Positions 15,869 to 24,134 of a DNA stretch of 33,451 bases are shown one piece after another. Both the position numbers and the translations under genes were made by a program. Under the pieces are notes generated by a model. That model saw nothing but the letters and a program-made list of their open reading frames with translations. It made no database searches and had not been told where the DNA came from. Source of the stretch: Desulfovibrio sp. (lineage in GTDB: Bacteria > Desulfobacterota > Desulfovibrionia > Desulfovibrionales > Desulfovibrionaceae); the NCBI GenBank assembly GCA_031291035.1, contig JAISLI010000037.1, positions 1-33,451 on the forward strand, written 5' to 3'. The first letter of the stretch is position 1. Every line of letters starts with the position of its first letter.

Positions 15869-16894
15869 TCAGTACGCATGCTCATCCTGCAAATCCCGCG
15901 AGGTGACAGGCTTTGAAAAGAGCCTGTACATCCAGAACTGGTAAAGCAATACAATCGGCACCATGACAAGCGCAACGCCAAGCATGATCTTCAGCGTCAA
16001 CTGACTGGAGGCTCCGTTAAAGGCGGTAATGGTGGCGTCCGGGTCCAGGGAGGAAATGATCATCCCCGGGAACATGCCCATGACGCCGAAAAAGGTGACC
16101 CCAATGATAAAAAGCCCGCTGCACGCCCAGGCAAGCCAGAGCTTGCCCGCGTTCAGCATGACGCGCAGGCCGACAAGCCCGGCAAGGGCAAGCAACGGCA
16201 GGGCGAAAAGCGCCGGCATGGACAGATAATTGGCGTAGAGTTTTGTATAGATGGCCGTCAGCACAAGAAAAGCGGCCAGCAGAATCAGCATGACCGGCCA
16301 GCAGAACGCGGCTGTCGCGACGGCTCGCGTCTGCAACCGGCCTGTGCTTTTGATGGCCAGCCAAAGGGCGCCGTGAAGCGCGAACATGCACACAAAGAAC
16401 ACGCCGCCTGCCAGCCCGTAAGGATTGAGAAGCATGAGCAGATTGCCGTGATATATCCCCTGCGCGTCAACGGGGATGCCCATGAACAGATTGGCAAAGG
16501 CGACACCCAGCAACAGCGCGGGAATAAAATTCGCCAGAAAATGTACGGCATCCCAGAACGCCCTCCACGCGGCGCTTTCAACCTTGCCGCGAAATTCAAA
16601 AGATACGGCGCGGAAAATCAGGGCGAACAACAACAGCAGCAACGGCGCGTACAACGCGCTAAACATGACGGCATAGGCCTTGGGGAAAGCCGCAAAGGTA
16701 ACGCCGCCCGCCGAAATCAGCCAGACTTCGTTGCCGTCCCAGAAAGGGCCGGCGCTGTTGTACATAATTCTGCGTTCTTCTTCATTTTTGGCCAAAAAGG
16801 GCAGCAGCGCGCCCAAACCCAGATCAAAGCCGTCCAGAACAAAATACACGGCCCACAACAAGGCCCAAAGTACAAACCAGATGGTTTCCAACAT
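15869..16894 (-). CDS. cydB: Cytochrome bd ubiquinol oxidase subunit II
   Basis: 341 residues, about eight to nine hydrophobic helices. Begins METIWFVLWALLWAVYFVL, followed by the typical DGFDLGLGALLPFL segment; NSAGPFWDGNEVWLISAGG is the family hallmark. It scaffolds subunit I in the inner-membrane quinol oxidase, which reduces O2 to water without pumping protons. Starts 36 bases after the cydA stop on the same strand. The gene for CydX was not seen, and cydDC is not in the window. Confidence 0.96.
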   Translation of the reverse strand: MLETIWFVLWALLWAVYFVLDGFDLGLGALLPFLAKNEEERRIMYNSAGPFWDGNEVWLISAGGVTFAAFPKAYAVMFSALYAPLLLLLFALIFRAVSFEFRGKVESAAWRAFWDAVHFLANFIPALLLGVAFANLFMGIPVDAQGIYHGNLLMLLNPYGLAGGVFFVCMFALHGALWLAIKSTGRLQTRAVATAAFCWPVMLILLAAFLVLTAIYTKLYANYLSMPALFALPLLALAGLVGLRVMLNAGKLWLAWACSGLFIIGVTFFGVMGMFPGMIISSLDPDATITAFNGASSQLTLKIMLGVALVMVPIVLLYQFWMYRLFSKPVTSRDLQDEHAY

Positions 16895-16930
16895 GTCTGT
16901 TTCTCCCCTGCACTTTATACAGTGCGGATT

Positions 16931-18238
16931 TTACGCCTCGGGGCCCTGAACCGCGTATTTGCGCAGCAGATATATGTCCAGAACGCCCAGAACCGTATAT
17001 ACCACGGCAAAGGCGACAAGAGAAATCGCTATGTCCCCCGGCGGCACGGGAGAGACCGCGTCGGAAGTGCGCATCAGACCAAAGACGATCCACGGCTGAC
17101 GCCCCACTTCGGCCACAGTCCAGCCCAGCGCCAGACAAACATACGGCAGCGGGATATTCCAGACCAGGGCTTTCAACAGACGGGAACAGGGCCTTTCACG
17201 CCCGCGCTGAATCACGGCCGCAACGGCAAGCAGAGCGAAAAGACCGCCAAGGGCCACCATGAGCCTGAAGGACCAGAAAACAGGCGCTACCGGCGGGCGA
17301 TCCTTCTCCGGAAAATCCTTGAGTCCCTTGACCTCGGCGTCAGTATCCTGGTAGGCGAGCCAACTCGTCATGCCGGGGATGCCGATGGCCTCCACACTAT
17401 TGCGCTCTTCATCGGCATCGGGAACGGCCAGCAGGTAGAAGGGCGCATTTTTGGCCGTCTCCCAATGGGATTCCATGGCCGCGAACTTCGTCGGCTGATA
17501 CTCGGCCACAATTTTACCCTGTTCATGGCCTGTCAGGCAGAGTATAAAAACCATGACCAGCGTGAAGGGAGCGGCCAGAGCAAAGGAACGGCGAAAAAAA
17601 TCCGTTTTGCCGCCGCGCAGCAGATGCCAGGCGGAGACCCCCAAAACAAAAAATCCCGCCAAAGTCCAGGAGCCCGCCAGGGTGTGCCCGTACATGCCCC
17701 ACGCGTAGTCATTGGAAAGAACGGCCCGGAAGCTGGCAAGCTCGACCCGTTTTGCGCTTTCATTAATCACATATCCCACAGGACGCTGCATGAAACCGTT
17801 GGCCAGAATGATCCAGAGCGCGGAAAGGTTGCTTGCTATGGCCACAAGCCAGATACTCAGCAGATGCGCTTTCTTGCCCAGCCTGTTCCAGCCGAAATGC
17901 CAGACCGCCAGAAAGGTGGATTCCAGAAAGAAAGCAAGCGTGGCCTCAATGGCGAGCAGGGAACCGAAAATATCCCCCACATACTCGGAATAACGCGACC
18001 AGTTCGTGCCGAACTGAAATTCCAGGGTAATGCCTGTCACCACGCCCAGAGTAAAATTGATGACAAAGAGCTTGCCCCAGAATTTAACGTGCTTTTTCCA
18101 GATTTCATCGCCTGTTTTCACATATCTGGTCTCCATCCAGGCCAGAAGAACGGAAAGGCCCAGTGTGAGCGGCACAAAAATGAAATGAAAAAAGACAGTT
18201 ACAGCGAATTGCAGCCGCGACAGCATGACAGCATCCAT
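16931..18238 (-). CDS. cydA: Cytochrome bd ubiquinol oxidase subunit I
   Basis: 435 residues from the ATG at 18238. It carries haems b558, b595 and d. The amino-terminal His18 (RLQFAVTVFFHFIFVPL) corresponds to the haem ligand His19 of Escherichia coli. The GRQPW signature is present (VAEVGRQPWIVFG), and the quinol-binding loop begins HEQGKIVAEYQPTKFAAMES. The Q-loop insert of the long form is absent, so this is a short-Q-loop oxidase, as is usual outside the enterobacteria. The ATG has AAGGAGGAGATC directly upstream; a longer in-frame start at 18319 is not supported. It is divergent from the CorC gene. High-affinity O2 removal fits an anaerobe that meets air. Confidence 0.97.
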   Translation of the reverse strand: MDAVMLSRLQFAVTVFFHFIFVPLTLGLSVLLAWMETRYVKTGDEIWKKHVKFWGKLFVINFTLGVVTGITLEFQFGTNWSRYSEYVGDIFGSLLAIEATLAFFLESTFLAVWHFGWNRLGKKAHLLSIWLVAIASNLSALWIILANGFMQRPVGYVINESAKRVELASFRAVLSNDYAWGMYGHTLAGSWTLAGFFVLGVSAWHLLRGGKTDFFRRSFALAAPFTLVMVFILCLTGHEQGKIVAEYQPTKFAAMESHWETAKNAPFYLLAVPDADEERNSVEAIGIPGMTSWLAYQDTDAEVKGLKDFPEKDRPPVAPVFWSFRLMVALGGLFALLAVAAVIQRGRERPCSRLLKALVWNIPLPYVCLALGWTVAEVGRQPWIVFGLMRTSDAVSPVPPGDIAISLVAFAVVYTVLGVLDIYLLRKYAVQGPEA

Positions 18239-18323
18239 GATCTCCTCCTTATCGGGGTTGTTTCCTGATAACGCATAATCCCGTGAAAAGCAACAAAATT
18301 GTGCCGGCTGTCCACACAACTCA

Positions 18324-18352
18324 TTGACAATTTTTGCCTTTCATTTTAAATT
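18324..18352 (+). promoter_or_regulatory. Sigma70 promoter of the CorC-type gene
   Basis: Perfect TTGACA at 18324-18329, 17-base spacer, TAAATT at 18347-18352 (four of six). Transcription would start near 18359, which rules out the in-frame ATG at 18324 and supports a start near 18423. It lies in the 184-base gap shared with the divergent cydA. Confidence 0.65.
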
Positions 18353-18422
18353 ATTGCATACTTTAACCGTGTGGTGTCACGGCGCGGCAAGGCACCGCGC
18401 CACTGGACGTTTCGACTTTCCC

Positions 18423-19466
18423 ATGCCCACTCTTGTACTGGCCGTCTGTCTTGCCGTTGCGGTGTCATTCATCTGTTCCCTTACAGAGGCGGCCCTGTAC
18501 GCCCTGTCCTGGTCCGCGATAGAGCGGATGCGCCGGGCCGGTCAAAAAACCGGCGAAATACTGTACACGTTGCGCAACAACATAGACAAGCCCATCGCCG
18601 CCATACTCACGTTGAACACCGCCGCCAACACCATTGGAGCCGCCGCGGCCGGCGGCGCCTTTGTGGCGGTGTTCGACAACACGTACATGCCGCTTTTCGC
18701 GCTTGCCTTTACCCTGCTTATTCTGATTTTGGGAGAAATAGTGCCGAAAACGCTGGGTGTCGCCCACCCCGTCCCGCTGGCGGCATTTCTGGCCCGCCCA
18801 CTCTTTGCCGCCGTGAAAATCCTCTCGCCACTTATCTGGCTGAGCGGCAGGCTGACAAGGCTTATTTCTCCGCCCGCCCACGGGCCCAGCATTTCCGAAG
18901 ACGACATACGCGCCCTTACCAGCCTCTCGCGTCAATCCGGTCAGATCAAGCCTTATGAAGAACGGTTTATCCGCAATGTTCTCGCCCTGGACCAAAAGCG
19001 CGTACATGAAATCATGACTCCGCGCACCGTCGTTTTCTCCTTGCCGGATGACGCCACAGTAACTGACGCCTACAATGACCCGCGCATCTGGCACTTCAGC
19101 CGTATCCCCGTACACGGTGAAAACAATGAGGATCTGCTCGGCGTTGTGGAACGCCGCACCCTTGCCCGCTGTTTCAACAGCGGCCAGACTGACGCCAGGC
19201 TCTCCAAAATCATGCGGCCGATTCATTTTGTTCTGGAAACGCAGACGCTCAATATACTCCTCGACAGTCTGCTCAAGGCCAGAGCGCATCTTTTCGCCGT
19301 ACTGGACGAATATGGCGGCCTTGCCGGAGTGGTAAGCCTGGAGGATGTGCTGGAAGAAATTCTGGGCAGCGAAATCATGGATGAAAGCGACCGTGTGGCC
19401 GACATGCGGGCCTTGGCGCGGGAACGGCGTGAAGCTCTGGTGAACAGCCGGAAAACGGCAAACTGA
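18423..19466 (+). CDS. HlyC/CorC-family membrane protein with CBS pair
   Basis: 347 residues from the ATG at 18423. The amino-terminal DUF21 (CNNM) membrane domain has three to four helices (TLVLAVCLAVAVSFICSLTE, LTLNTAANTIGAAAAGGAFV, LALAFTLLILILGEIVPKTL). A tandem CBS domain pair follows, with the linker motif VHEIMTPRTVVFSL and the second repeat AHLFAVLDEYGGLAGVVSLE then VLEEILGSEI. Members are implicated in Mg2+/Co2+ or Na+-coupled metal efflux. The carboxy-terminal CorC_HlyC transporter-associated domain, common after the CBS pair, is missing; only about 35 charged residues follow. The ribosome site of the chosen start is weak. The promoter at 18324-18352 limits how far upstream the gene can begin. 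Confidence 0.88.
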   Translation: MPTLVLAVCLAVAVSFICSLTEAALYALSWSAIERMRRAGQKTGEILYTLRNNIDKPIAAILTLNTAANTIGAAAAGGAFVAVFDNTYMPLFALAFTLLILILGEIVPKTLGVAHPVPLAAFLARPLFAAVKILSPLIWLSGRLTRLISPPAHGPSISEDDIRALTSLSRQSGQIKPYEERFIRNVLALDQKRVHEIMTPRTVVFSLPDDATVTDAYNDPRIWHFSRIPVHGENNEDLLGVVERRTLARCFNSGQTDARLSKIMRPIHFVLETQTLNILLDSLLKARAHLFAVLDEYGGLAGVVSLEDVLEEILGSEIMDESDRVADMRALARERREALVNSRKTAN

Positions 19467-19489
19467 ACGGCGGCGCGGTAAAGGGGCCT

Positions 19490-19639
19490 TCATTTTTTAC
19501 GGACAACCCGACGCCGGTAAAAACGGTTGATTTCGGTCGTCAGGTCCGCCGCCTCCTTGACGCGGGCGGAGTTCCGTCCTAAAAATATCCGGGTCGTACA
19601 TTCAAAAACCTCAACAGGACAGGAATCAAATGAAATATT
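19490..19639 (-). pseudogene. Possible remnant of an iron-type alcohol dehydrogenase amino terminus
   Basis: On the minus strand the frame ending at TGA 19492-19490 reads NISFDSCPVEVFECTTRIFL then GRNSARVKEAADLTTEINRF. The order F-E-x-x-T-R-I-x-x-G-x-x-S-x-x-x-x-x-x-A resembles the start of iron-containing alcohol dehydrogenases (FEF-x-T-x-x-R-I-x-F-G). There is no start codon or ribosome site, and the reading stops after about 49 codons. It overlaps the leader of the ABC-F gene on the other strand. This is an impression from pattern memory, so low confidence. Confidence 0.22.
19557..19585 (+). promoter_or_regulatory. Candidate promoter of the ABC-F gene
   Basis: TTGACG (five of six), 17 bases, TAAAAA (four of six). 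The start would be near 19592, giving a leader of about 280 bases before the ABC-F coding region. The short reading frames at 19630-19670 and the terminator-like structure at 19789-19824 lie within that leader. Confidence 0.5.
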
Positions 19640-19647
19640 CCCGCTAA
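19630..19647 (+). CDS. Possible five-codon leader peptide of the ABC-F gene
   Basis: ATG AAA TAT TCC CGC TAA encodes MKYSR. AGGA lies five bases upstream at good spacing. Its TAA overlaps the ATG of a second tiny frame (19647-19670, MLGWAVC). Both lie about 40-80 bases after the predicted transcription start and 120 or more bases before the terminator-like hairpin. This is the place expected for a ribosome-stalling peptide in an antibiotic-sensing attenuator. Such short frames also occur by chance. Confidence 0.3.
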   Translation: MKYSR

Positions 19648-19788
19648 TGCTTGGCTGGGCGGTGTGTTGAGCCGTGAGAAAGGCAGGCGGCATGCGCCCC
19701 TGACCGTTCTCCGGCACGCGGGAATTTCGTTTTACCTGATTCCGGGGCTGACGCTCGTCGCCCTTTGTGGCGTTGCGGTGCGCATGCG

Positions 19789-19824
19789 AAGACTGGGGAA
19801 GGAAATTTCCGGCGGTCTTTTTTT
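19789..19824 (+). terminator. Terminator-like hairpin (attenuator candidate) upstream of the ABC-F gene
   Basis: AAGACTG (19789-19795) pairs with CGGTCTT (19813-19819), with one T-G pair. Inside, GGAA can pair with TTCC over a six-base loop. A run of seven T ends at 19824. It lies 48 bases before the ABC-F start and in the same direction. A second small hairpin (TTCCCTG-AAGA-CAGGGAA, 19831-19848) stands just upstream of the ribosome site. Confidence 0.5.
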
Positions 19825-19871
19825 GTATGCTTCCCTGAAGACAGGGAACCGGACGGGTGGAGGCTCTTCGT

Positions 19872-21434
19872 ATGGCTTTGATCAATATTTCCAATCTCTG
19901 TTTTGCCCATGACGGCGGACAGACAATCTTTGATGACGTTTCCCTGCAACTTGACACCAATTGGAAGCTGGGGATCATCGGCCGCAACGGACGCGGCAAA
20001 ACCACCTTTCTCAAGCTGCTGCTCGGCGAATACCCTTTCAGCGGCGCCATCCACGCGCCGGTCGCAATGGAGTATTTCCCCTTTGCCGTGGCTGACGCGG
20101 ACCAAAGCGGATTTTCCGTCGCCTTGGGTATCTGCGGGAATCTGGAGGAATGGCGCCTGGAACGCGAAGCCTCACTGCTGGAACTGTTACCGGAAGTGCT
20201 TGAGCGCCCGTTCAATACCCTGAGCGGCGGAGAAGCCACAAAACTCCTGCTGGCCGCGTTGTTTCTGCGGGCAAATGCCTTTCCGCTCATCGACGAGCCG
20301 ACCAACCACCTGGATGCCCGGGCAAGGCAGGTCGTGGGCAAGTATCTGCGGGCCAAAAGGGGCTTTATCCTGGTTTCCCATGACCGCGGTCTGCTCGACA
20401 GTTGTATTGACCATGTGCTGTCCATCAACAGGGCCGGCATTGAGTTGCAGCGGGGCAATTTCAGCTCCTGGCGGATGAACCGGGAACGGGGGGATCAGCA
20501 AGAACTGGCGGACAACGACAGACTGAAAAAAAACATAGCGCGCCTGGAGCAAAGCGCGAGACGTAGCGCCGGCTGGTCTCAATCCGCCGAAAAAGGCAAA
20601 TACGGCAATGGGCCGGTAGATCGCGGCTTTATCGGCCATAAAGCCGCAAAGATGATGCAGCGGGCAAAATCCGTGGAAGCCAGACGCAACAGGGCGGTGG
20701 AAGAAAAAACACGGCTTTTGCGTAATCTGGAAAACGGGGCCCCGCTTTCCATGCGGCCTCTTCCTTTTCACAGCAGGCGTCTGGCCGGGTGCAGCGGAAT
20801 TTCCGCGGGATATGGCGACATTGCCGTGCTGCGGGACATCTCCCTCAGCCTCATGAGCGGAGAACGGCTGGCGCTGCGCGGTAAAAACGGCAGCGGCAAA
20901 TCCACCCTGCTGAAATTGCTGGCCGGCCGGCACAGCGGATTTCAGGGCGATCTGTATCTGCCGAAAGCCTTGCGCATTTCTTATGTCCCGCAAGACGCAT
21001 CGTTTTTGCGCGGGAACCTGAAGGACTTCGCCGCCGGACGAGGGATTGATGAAAGCCTGTTCCGGGCCGCGCTGCATCGGTTCGGTTTTGAGCGGAAGCA
21101 GTTCGACACGGATATGGGCGACTACAGCGCCGGACAGAAAAAAAAGGCGCTTCTGGCCGCAAGCCTCTGCGAAGAAGCGCATCTCTACGTCTGGGACGAG
21201 CCTTTGAACTACATCGACGTGATCTCGCGCATGCAGATTGAAAACCTAATTCTGGAACATCGGCCGAGCATGCTGCTGGTGGAACACGACCTGGTATTTC
21301 TGGAACGTGTGGCCACAAACATCGTGAATTTGGAGGAAGCGGAAAGGTCAGGACGCTCAACGGATCAACGGGGAAAGCGTCAGGAGACTGACCGCGGCCG
21401 GAAGAGTTTTTTATCCAACATCACCGAACTATAA
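19872..21434 (+). CDS. ABC-F ATPase, Lsa-like ribosomal protection protein
   Basis: 520 residues with two ABC domains and no membrane segment. Domain 1: Walker A GRNGRGKT (37-44), signature LSGGE (117-121), Walker B ending FPLIDEPTNHLD (137-148). The interdomain linker (about 195-295) is rich in Arg, Lys and Glu. Domain 2: Walker A GKNGSGKST (337-345), degenerate signature YSAGQ (418-422), Walker B LYVWDEPLNYIDV. The segments NWKLGIIGRNGRGKTTFLKL, NAFPLIDEPTNHLD, FILVSHDR, GNFSSW, WDEPLNY and LLVEHD follow the Lsa group closely (from memory). Lsa proteins displace lincosamides, pleuromutilins and streptogramin A from the ribosome. The ATG at 19872 has GGAG eight bases upstream; the in-frame GTG at 19857 does not. 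Resistance is inferred from family only; a general translation factor role is the alternative. Confidence 0.9.
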   Translation: MALINISNLCFAHDGGQTIFDDVSLQLDTNWKLGIIGRNGRGKTTFLKLLLGEYPFSGAIHAPVAMEYFPFAVADADQSGFSVALGICGNLEEWRLEREASLLELLPEVLERPFNTLSGGEATKLLLAALFLRANAFPLIDEPTNHLDARARQVVGKYLRAKRGFILVSHDRGLLDSCIDHVLSINRAGIELQRGNFSSWRMNRERGDQQELADNDRLKKNIARLEQSARRSAGWSQSAEKGKYGNGPVDRGFIGHKAAKMMQRAKSVEARRNRAVEEKTRLLRNLENGAPLSMRPLPFHSRRLAGCSGISAGYGDIAVLRDISLSLMSGERLALRGKNGSGKSTLLKLLAGRHSGFQGDLYLPKALRISYVPQDASFLRGNLKDFAAGRGIDESLFRAALHRFGFERKQFDTDMGDYSAGQKKKALLAASLCEEAHLYVWDEPLNYIDVISRMQIENLILEHRPSMLLVEHDLVFLERVATNIVNLEEAERSGRSTDQRGKRQETDRGRKSFLSNITEL

Positions 21435-21515
21435 GAAAATACATTTTTGGCAAACCATTTGCATGGGTAAAGGTGAAGAAAAAGTATCTTCAAATTTCGA
21501 CAGCGGAGGTTTGCC

Positions 21516-21935
21516 ATGTTCTTTCTTTTGGGCGGCAACGAGAAAAAAACCCGCAAGGCGGAGAAAACTCTGGATTCCGACACCATGGCCAAAGCCAGGG
21601 AAATTTTTCTGACGGGCCGCTTTCCTGTGGTTACAACCCATCGGGTAAAGGGGCGGCGCATTGTCAAGATGCTGGGGCTAGTCTGCTGCCGGGGCTTTGA
21701 CTCGGAGGAAGCCTTTTTCGGCATGGCCAGCCGGGCCATGAGCAAGGGCGCGCAGGCCATCATAGGCTACAATGAAAATGTGGCCTTCCACCCTGACGGC
21801 AGCAAGTATTTTTCCTGCTTCGGCACGGCTGTCATGTTTGAATATAACCCGGACGAAACGGACGCCCTGCCCCTGATGATTCAGAACAAGTTCCGGGATC
21901 GCGGCAGCCGGTTCGCGGAAGCCGTCGGGCACTGA
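21516..21935 (+). CDS. YbjQ/UPF0145-like small protein
   Basis: 139 residues, no membrane segment. The order FPVVTTHRVKGRRIVKMLGL, then MASRAMSKGAQAIIGYNENV and YFSCFGTAVMFE follows the YbjQ (UPF0145, putative heavy-metal-binding) fold: a strand with TT-x-x-V-x-G-x-x-I, a Gly-Leu-Val turn, a helix with Ala-x-A-(I/V)-(I/V)-G and a final G-T-A-V strand. An atypical amino-terminal stretch of about 35 charged residues precedes it. GGAGG sits upstream of the ATG at normal spacing. It is 81 bases after the ABC-F gene on the same strand and converges on speA with only 34 bases between. Function unknown. Confidence 0.7.
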   Translation: MFFLLGGNEKKTRKAEKTLDSDTMAKAREIFLTGRFPVVTTHRVKGRRIVKMLGLVCCRGFDSEEAFFGMASRAMSKGAQAIIGYNENVAFHPDGSKYFSCFGTAVMFEYNPDETDALPLMIQNKFRDRGSRFAEAVGH

Positions 21936-21969
21936 GCGTGTTGCGGGGACGACAGCGCGTGACAACGGG

Positions 21970-23886
21970 CTATCTTTCAAAATAGGTATATCCACGCAGC
22001 CCGTCTTCAAATGCCTGCATGATGGCAAAGCGTTCACTGGGTGAAATGCGCCCGCTCTTTACGGCCTTTTCCGCCGTGACGCGCAGATCCTCAAGAAGGC
22101 GGCGCGGCTCGTACTCGACATAAGAAAGAATGTCCGCAACCGTATCCCCGCGAATTTCCCCCACGTATTCGTATGTCCCGTCTTCGGCGGCGCGGATGGA
22201 AACCACATTGGTGTCCCCCATGAGGTTGTGCAGATCTCCCAAGGTTTCCTGGTAGGCCCCCACGAGAAACGCGCCGAGGTAATATTCCTCTCCCTCGCGT
22301 AGCGGGTGCAGGTCAAGGGTGGGCTTCATGCCCTGCGGGTCAATGAAGTGGACGATGCGGCCGTCGGAGTCGCAGGTGATGTCCGAGATAATGCCCTGGC
22401 GCGAGGGGAATTCCTTGAGCCGGTGTACCGGCATGATGGGAAAAAGCTGATCTATGGCCCAGGAATCCGGCAGGGACTGGAAGACGCTGAAGTTGCCATA
22501 GTAGATATCCGCCAGACTCACATCTATGTCTTCCAGATCGCGCGGAACATTTTTCAGCTTGGTCTTTTCCCGGGCTATGCGTATGATAATGGCCCAGAAA
22601 AAACGCTCCGCCAGTGTGCGCTGCCGTAGCGTGACGCGGCCGGTGAAAAAAAGCTGGCGCATTTCGTCCCGGTAATAGATGGCGTCATTGTAGCATTCCT
22701 GCAGATTGCGCAGGGATATGCCGGAAAGGACCTCATGCAGATTGCGCACCGGTTCCGGCGTATCCGCGGGCAGGGTATCCGGCAGCTGCACTTCCTCCAC
22801 CATGCTCACATCCAGAATGTTGAACAGCAGCACCGAGTGATAGGCCACCGTGGCGCGGCCGGATTCCGTGATGATATTGGGATGTGGCACCTGTTGCTCG
22901 TCCAGAATGCTCATGATGGTTTCCACCACATCGGCGCAGTATTCGTCCAGCGTGTAGTTGCGCGAGGAAATATAGTTGGTGTGCGAGCCGTCGTAATCCA
23001 CGGCAAGCCCTCCGCCGAGATCCAGAAAACCCATGGGCGCGCCTTCCTGCGCAAGGCCCACGTAAAGTCTGGCGCTTTCCATCACGCCCGTGCGTATGTC
23101 GCGTATATTGGGCACCTGCGATCCCAGATGATGGTGCAGCAGGCGAAAACAATCCAGCATGCCGCAGGATTTGAGCCTGTCCATCACGTCCACTATCTGT
23201 GCCGGAGAAAGGCCGAAGGTGGAGCGCTCTCCGCCGGAGTCCGTCCAGTGCCCGCCCGCCTTGACGGCGAGCTTGGCGCGCACGCCGATATTGGGCCGTA
23301 CATCAAGGGCCTTGCTGCGCTCCAGCAGCAGATCAAGTTCTCCCGGCATTTCCAGAACAAAAAAGAGATTGCAGCCGAGCCGCAGGGCCTGAAGTCCGAG
23401 GTCAATAAATTCCTTGTCCTTGTAGCCGTTGCAGATGAGGCAGGCCTCCGGATCGCGCAACAGGGAAACAGCGGCAATGAGCTCCGCCTTTGAACCCACC
23501 TCGAAGCCGTGGTGGTATTGCGCTCCGAAGTGGGCTATTTTTTCCACCACCTGTTGCTGCTGGTTGACCTTGATGGGGAACACCCCGCGAAAAGCCCCTT
23601 TGTATGACAGGCTTTTGATGGCCTTGCGGAACGATTCGTGGATGTTGGCAATGCGCGCGTCCAGAATGTTTTCCACGCGCAAAAGCACCGGCATGTCGTA
23701 ACCGCGTTCGTGCAGGCCGGCAATGATCTCCGAAATGGGTATCTGCGGCCCTTTGGGGCCCTGCGGACAGATGACCACCTCGCCCGCCTCGGAAATCGTA
23801 AAATATCCGGCCCCCCAGTTGCGCACGCCGTACAGCTCGATGGAATCCTCTACCCGCCACTGCTGCAATGCACGGTTTTTTGTCAC
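21970..23886 (-). CDS. speA: Biosynthetic arginine decarboxylase
   Basis: 638 residues from a GTG start at 23886, supported by GGAGGG eight bases upstream; further upstream the frame has no plausible start. Normal length for SpeA. It decarboxylates arginine to agmatine, the entry to putrescine and spermidine. The PLP-binding barrel starts with GVFPIKVNQQQQVVEKI, where the Lys binds PLP. It continues with GFEVGSKAELIAA, FRLLHHHLGSQVPNI, FLDLGGGLAVDYDGS, and the beta domain with ITESGRATVAYHSV. The helical insert and carboxy end (VNLHNLMGDTNVV-type GDLHNLMGDTNVVSIRA, ERFAIMQAFEDGLRGYTYFE) are intact. Divergent from the adaptor gene; the 248-base gap shows no clear promoter on either strand. Confidence 0.96.
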   Translation of the reverse strand: MTKNRALQQWRVEDSIELYGVRNWGAGYFTISEAGEVVICPQGPKGPQIPISEIIAGLHERGYDMPVLLRVENILDARIANIHESFRKAIKSLSYKGAFRGVFPIKVNQQQQVVEKIAHFGAQYHHGFEVGSKAELIAAVSLLRDPEACLICNGYKDKEFIDLGLQALRLGCNLFFVLEMPGELDLLLERSKALDVRPNIGVRAKLAVKAGGHWTDSGGERSTFGLSPAQIVDVMDRLKSCGMLDCFRLLHHHLGSQVPNIRDIRTGVMESARLYVGLAQEGAPMGFLDLGGGLAVDYDGSHTNYISSRNYTLDEYCADVVETIMSILDEQQVPHPNIITESGRATVAYHSVLLFNILDVSMVEEVQLPDTLPADTPEPVRNLHEVLSGISLRNLQECYNDAIYYRDEMRQLFFTGRVTLRQRTLAERFFWAIIIRIAREKTKLKNVPRDLEDIDVSLADIYYGNFSVFQSLPDSWAIDQLFPIMPVHRLKEFPSRQGIISDITCDSDGRIVHFIDPQGMKPTLDLHPLREGEEYYLGAFLVGAYQETLGDLHNLMGDTNVVSIRAAEDGTYEYVGEIRGDTVADILSYVEYEPRRLLEDLRVTAEKAVKSGRISPSERFAIMQAFEDGLRGYTYFER

Positions 23887-24134
23887 TGCCTTTTCCCTCC
23901 TTCGGCCGCGCCCGCCGTGTTTTTTCCGAACCGCCCGGGCGACGCGGAAACCATGCGCGATACGCAACAATATGCCATGGTTGTTGACGACCTGATACTC
24001 AATTCAATCGTTATCCCGGAGCTTGCCGGACAGATAGAAGTGATATACAAGCGAAAAAAATGCAAGATTTTTGTAGCTTTTTCCCGACGGCAGCCCCCGC
24101 GTCCTCGCCGTCGCAAACCCGCGTGTGGAGTGTC

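Noticed and set aside
16373-18268. 631-codon plus-strand reading frame across cydAB
   Set aside because: Antisense shadow of cydA and cydB, whose motifs are unambiguous on the minus strand.
18299-18319. TTGTG and CACAA half-sites upstream of cydA, resembling a Rex or CRP operator
   Set aside because: The half-sites are 11 bases apart; Rex sites need 8, and the CRP spacing also differs. Not called as an operator.
19490-20458. 322-codon minus-strand frame across the ABC-F start
   Set aside because: Most of it is antisense shadow of the ABC-F gene; only its last 49 codons look protein-like and are listed separately as a doubtful remnant.
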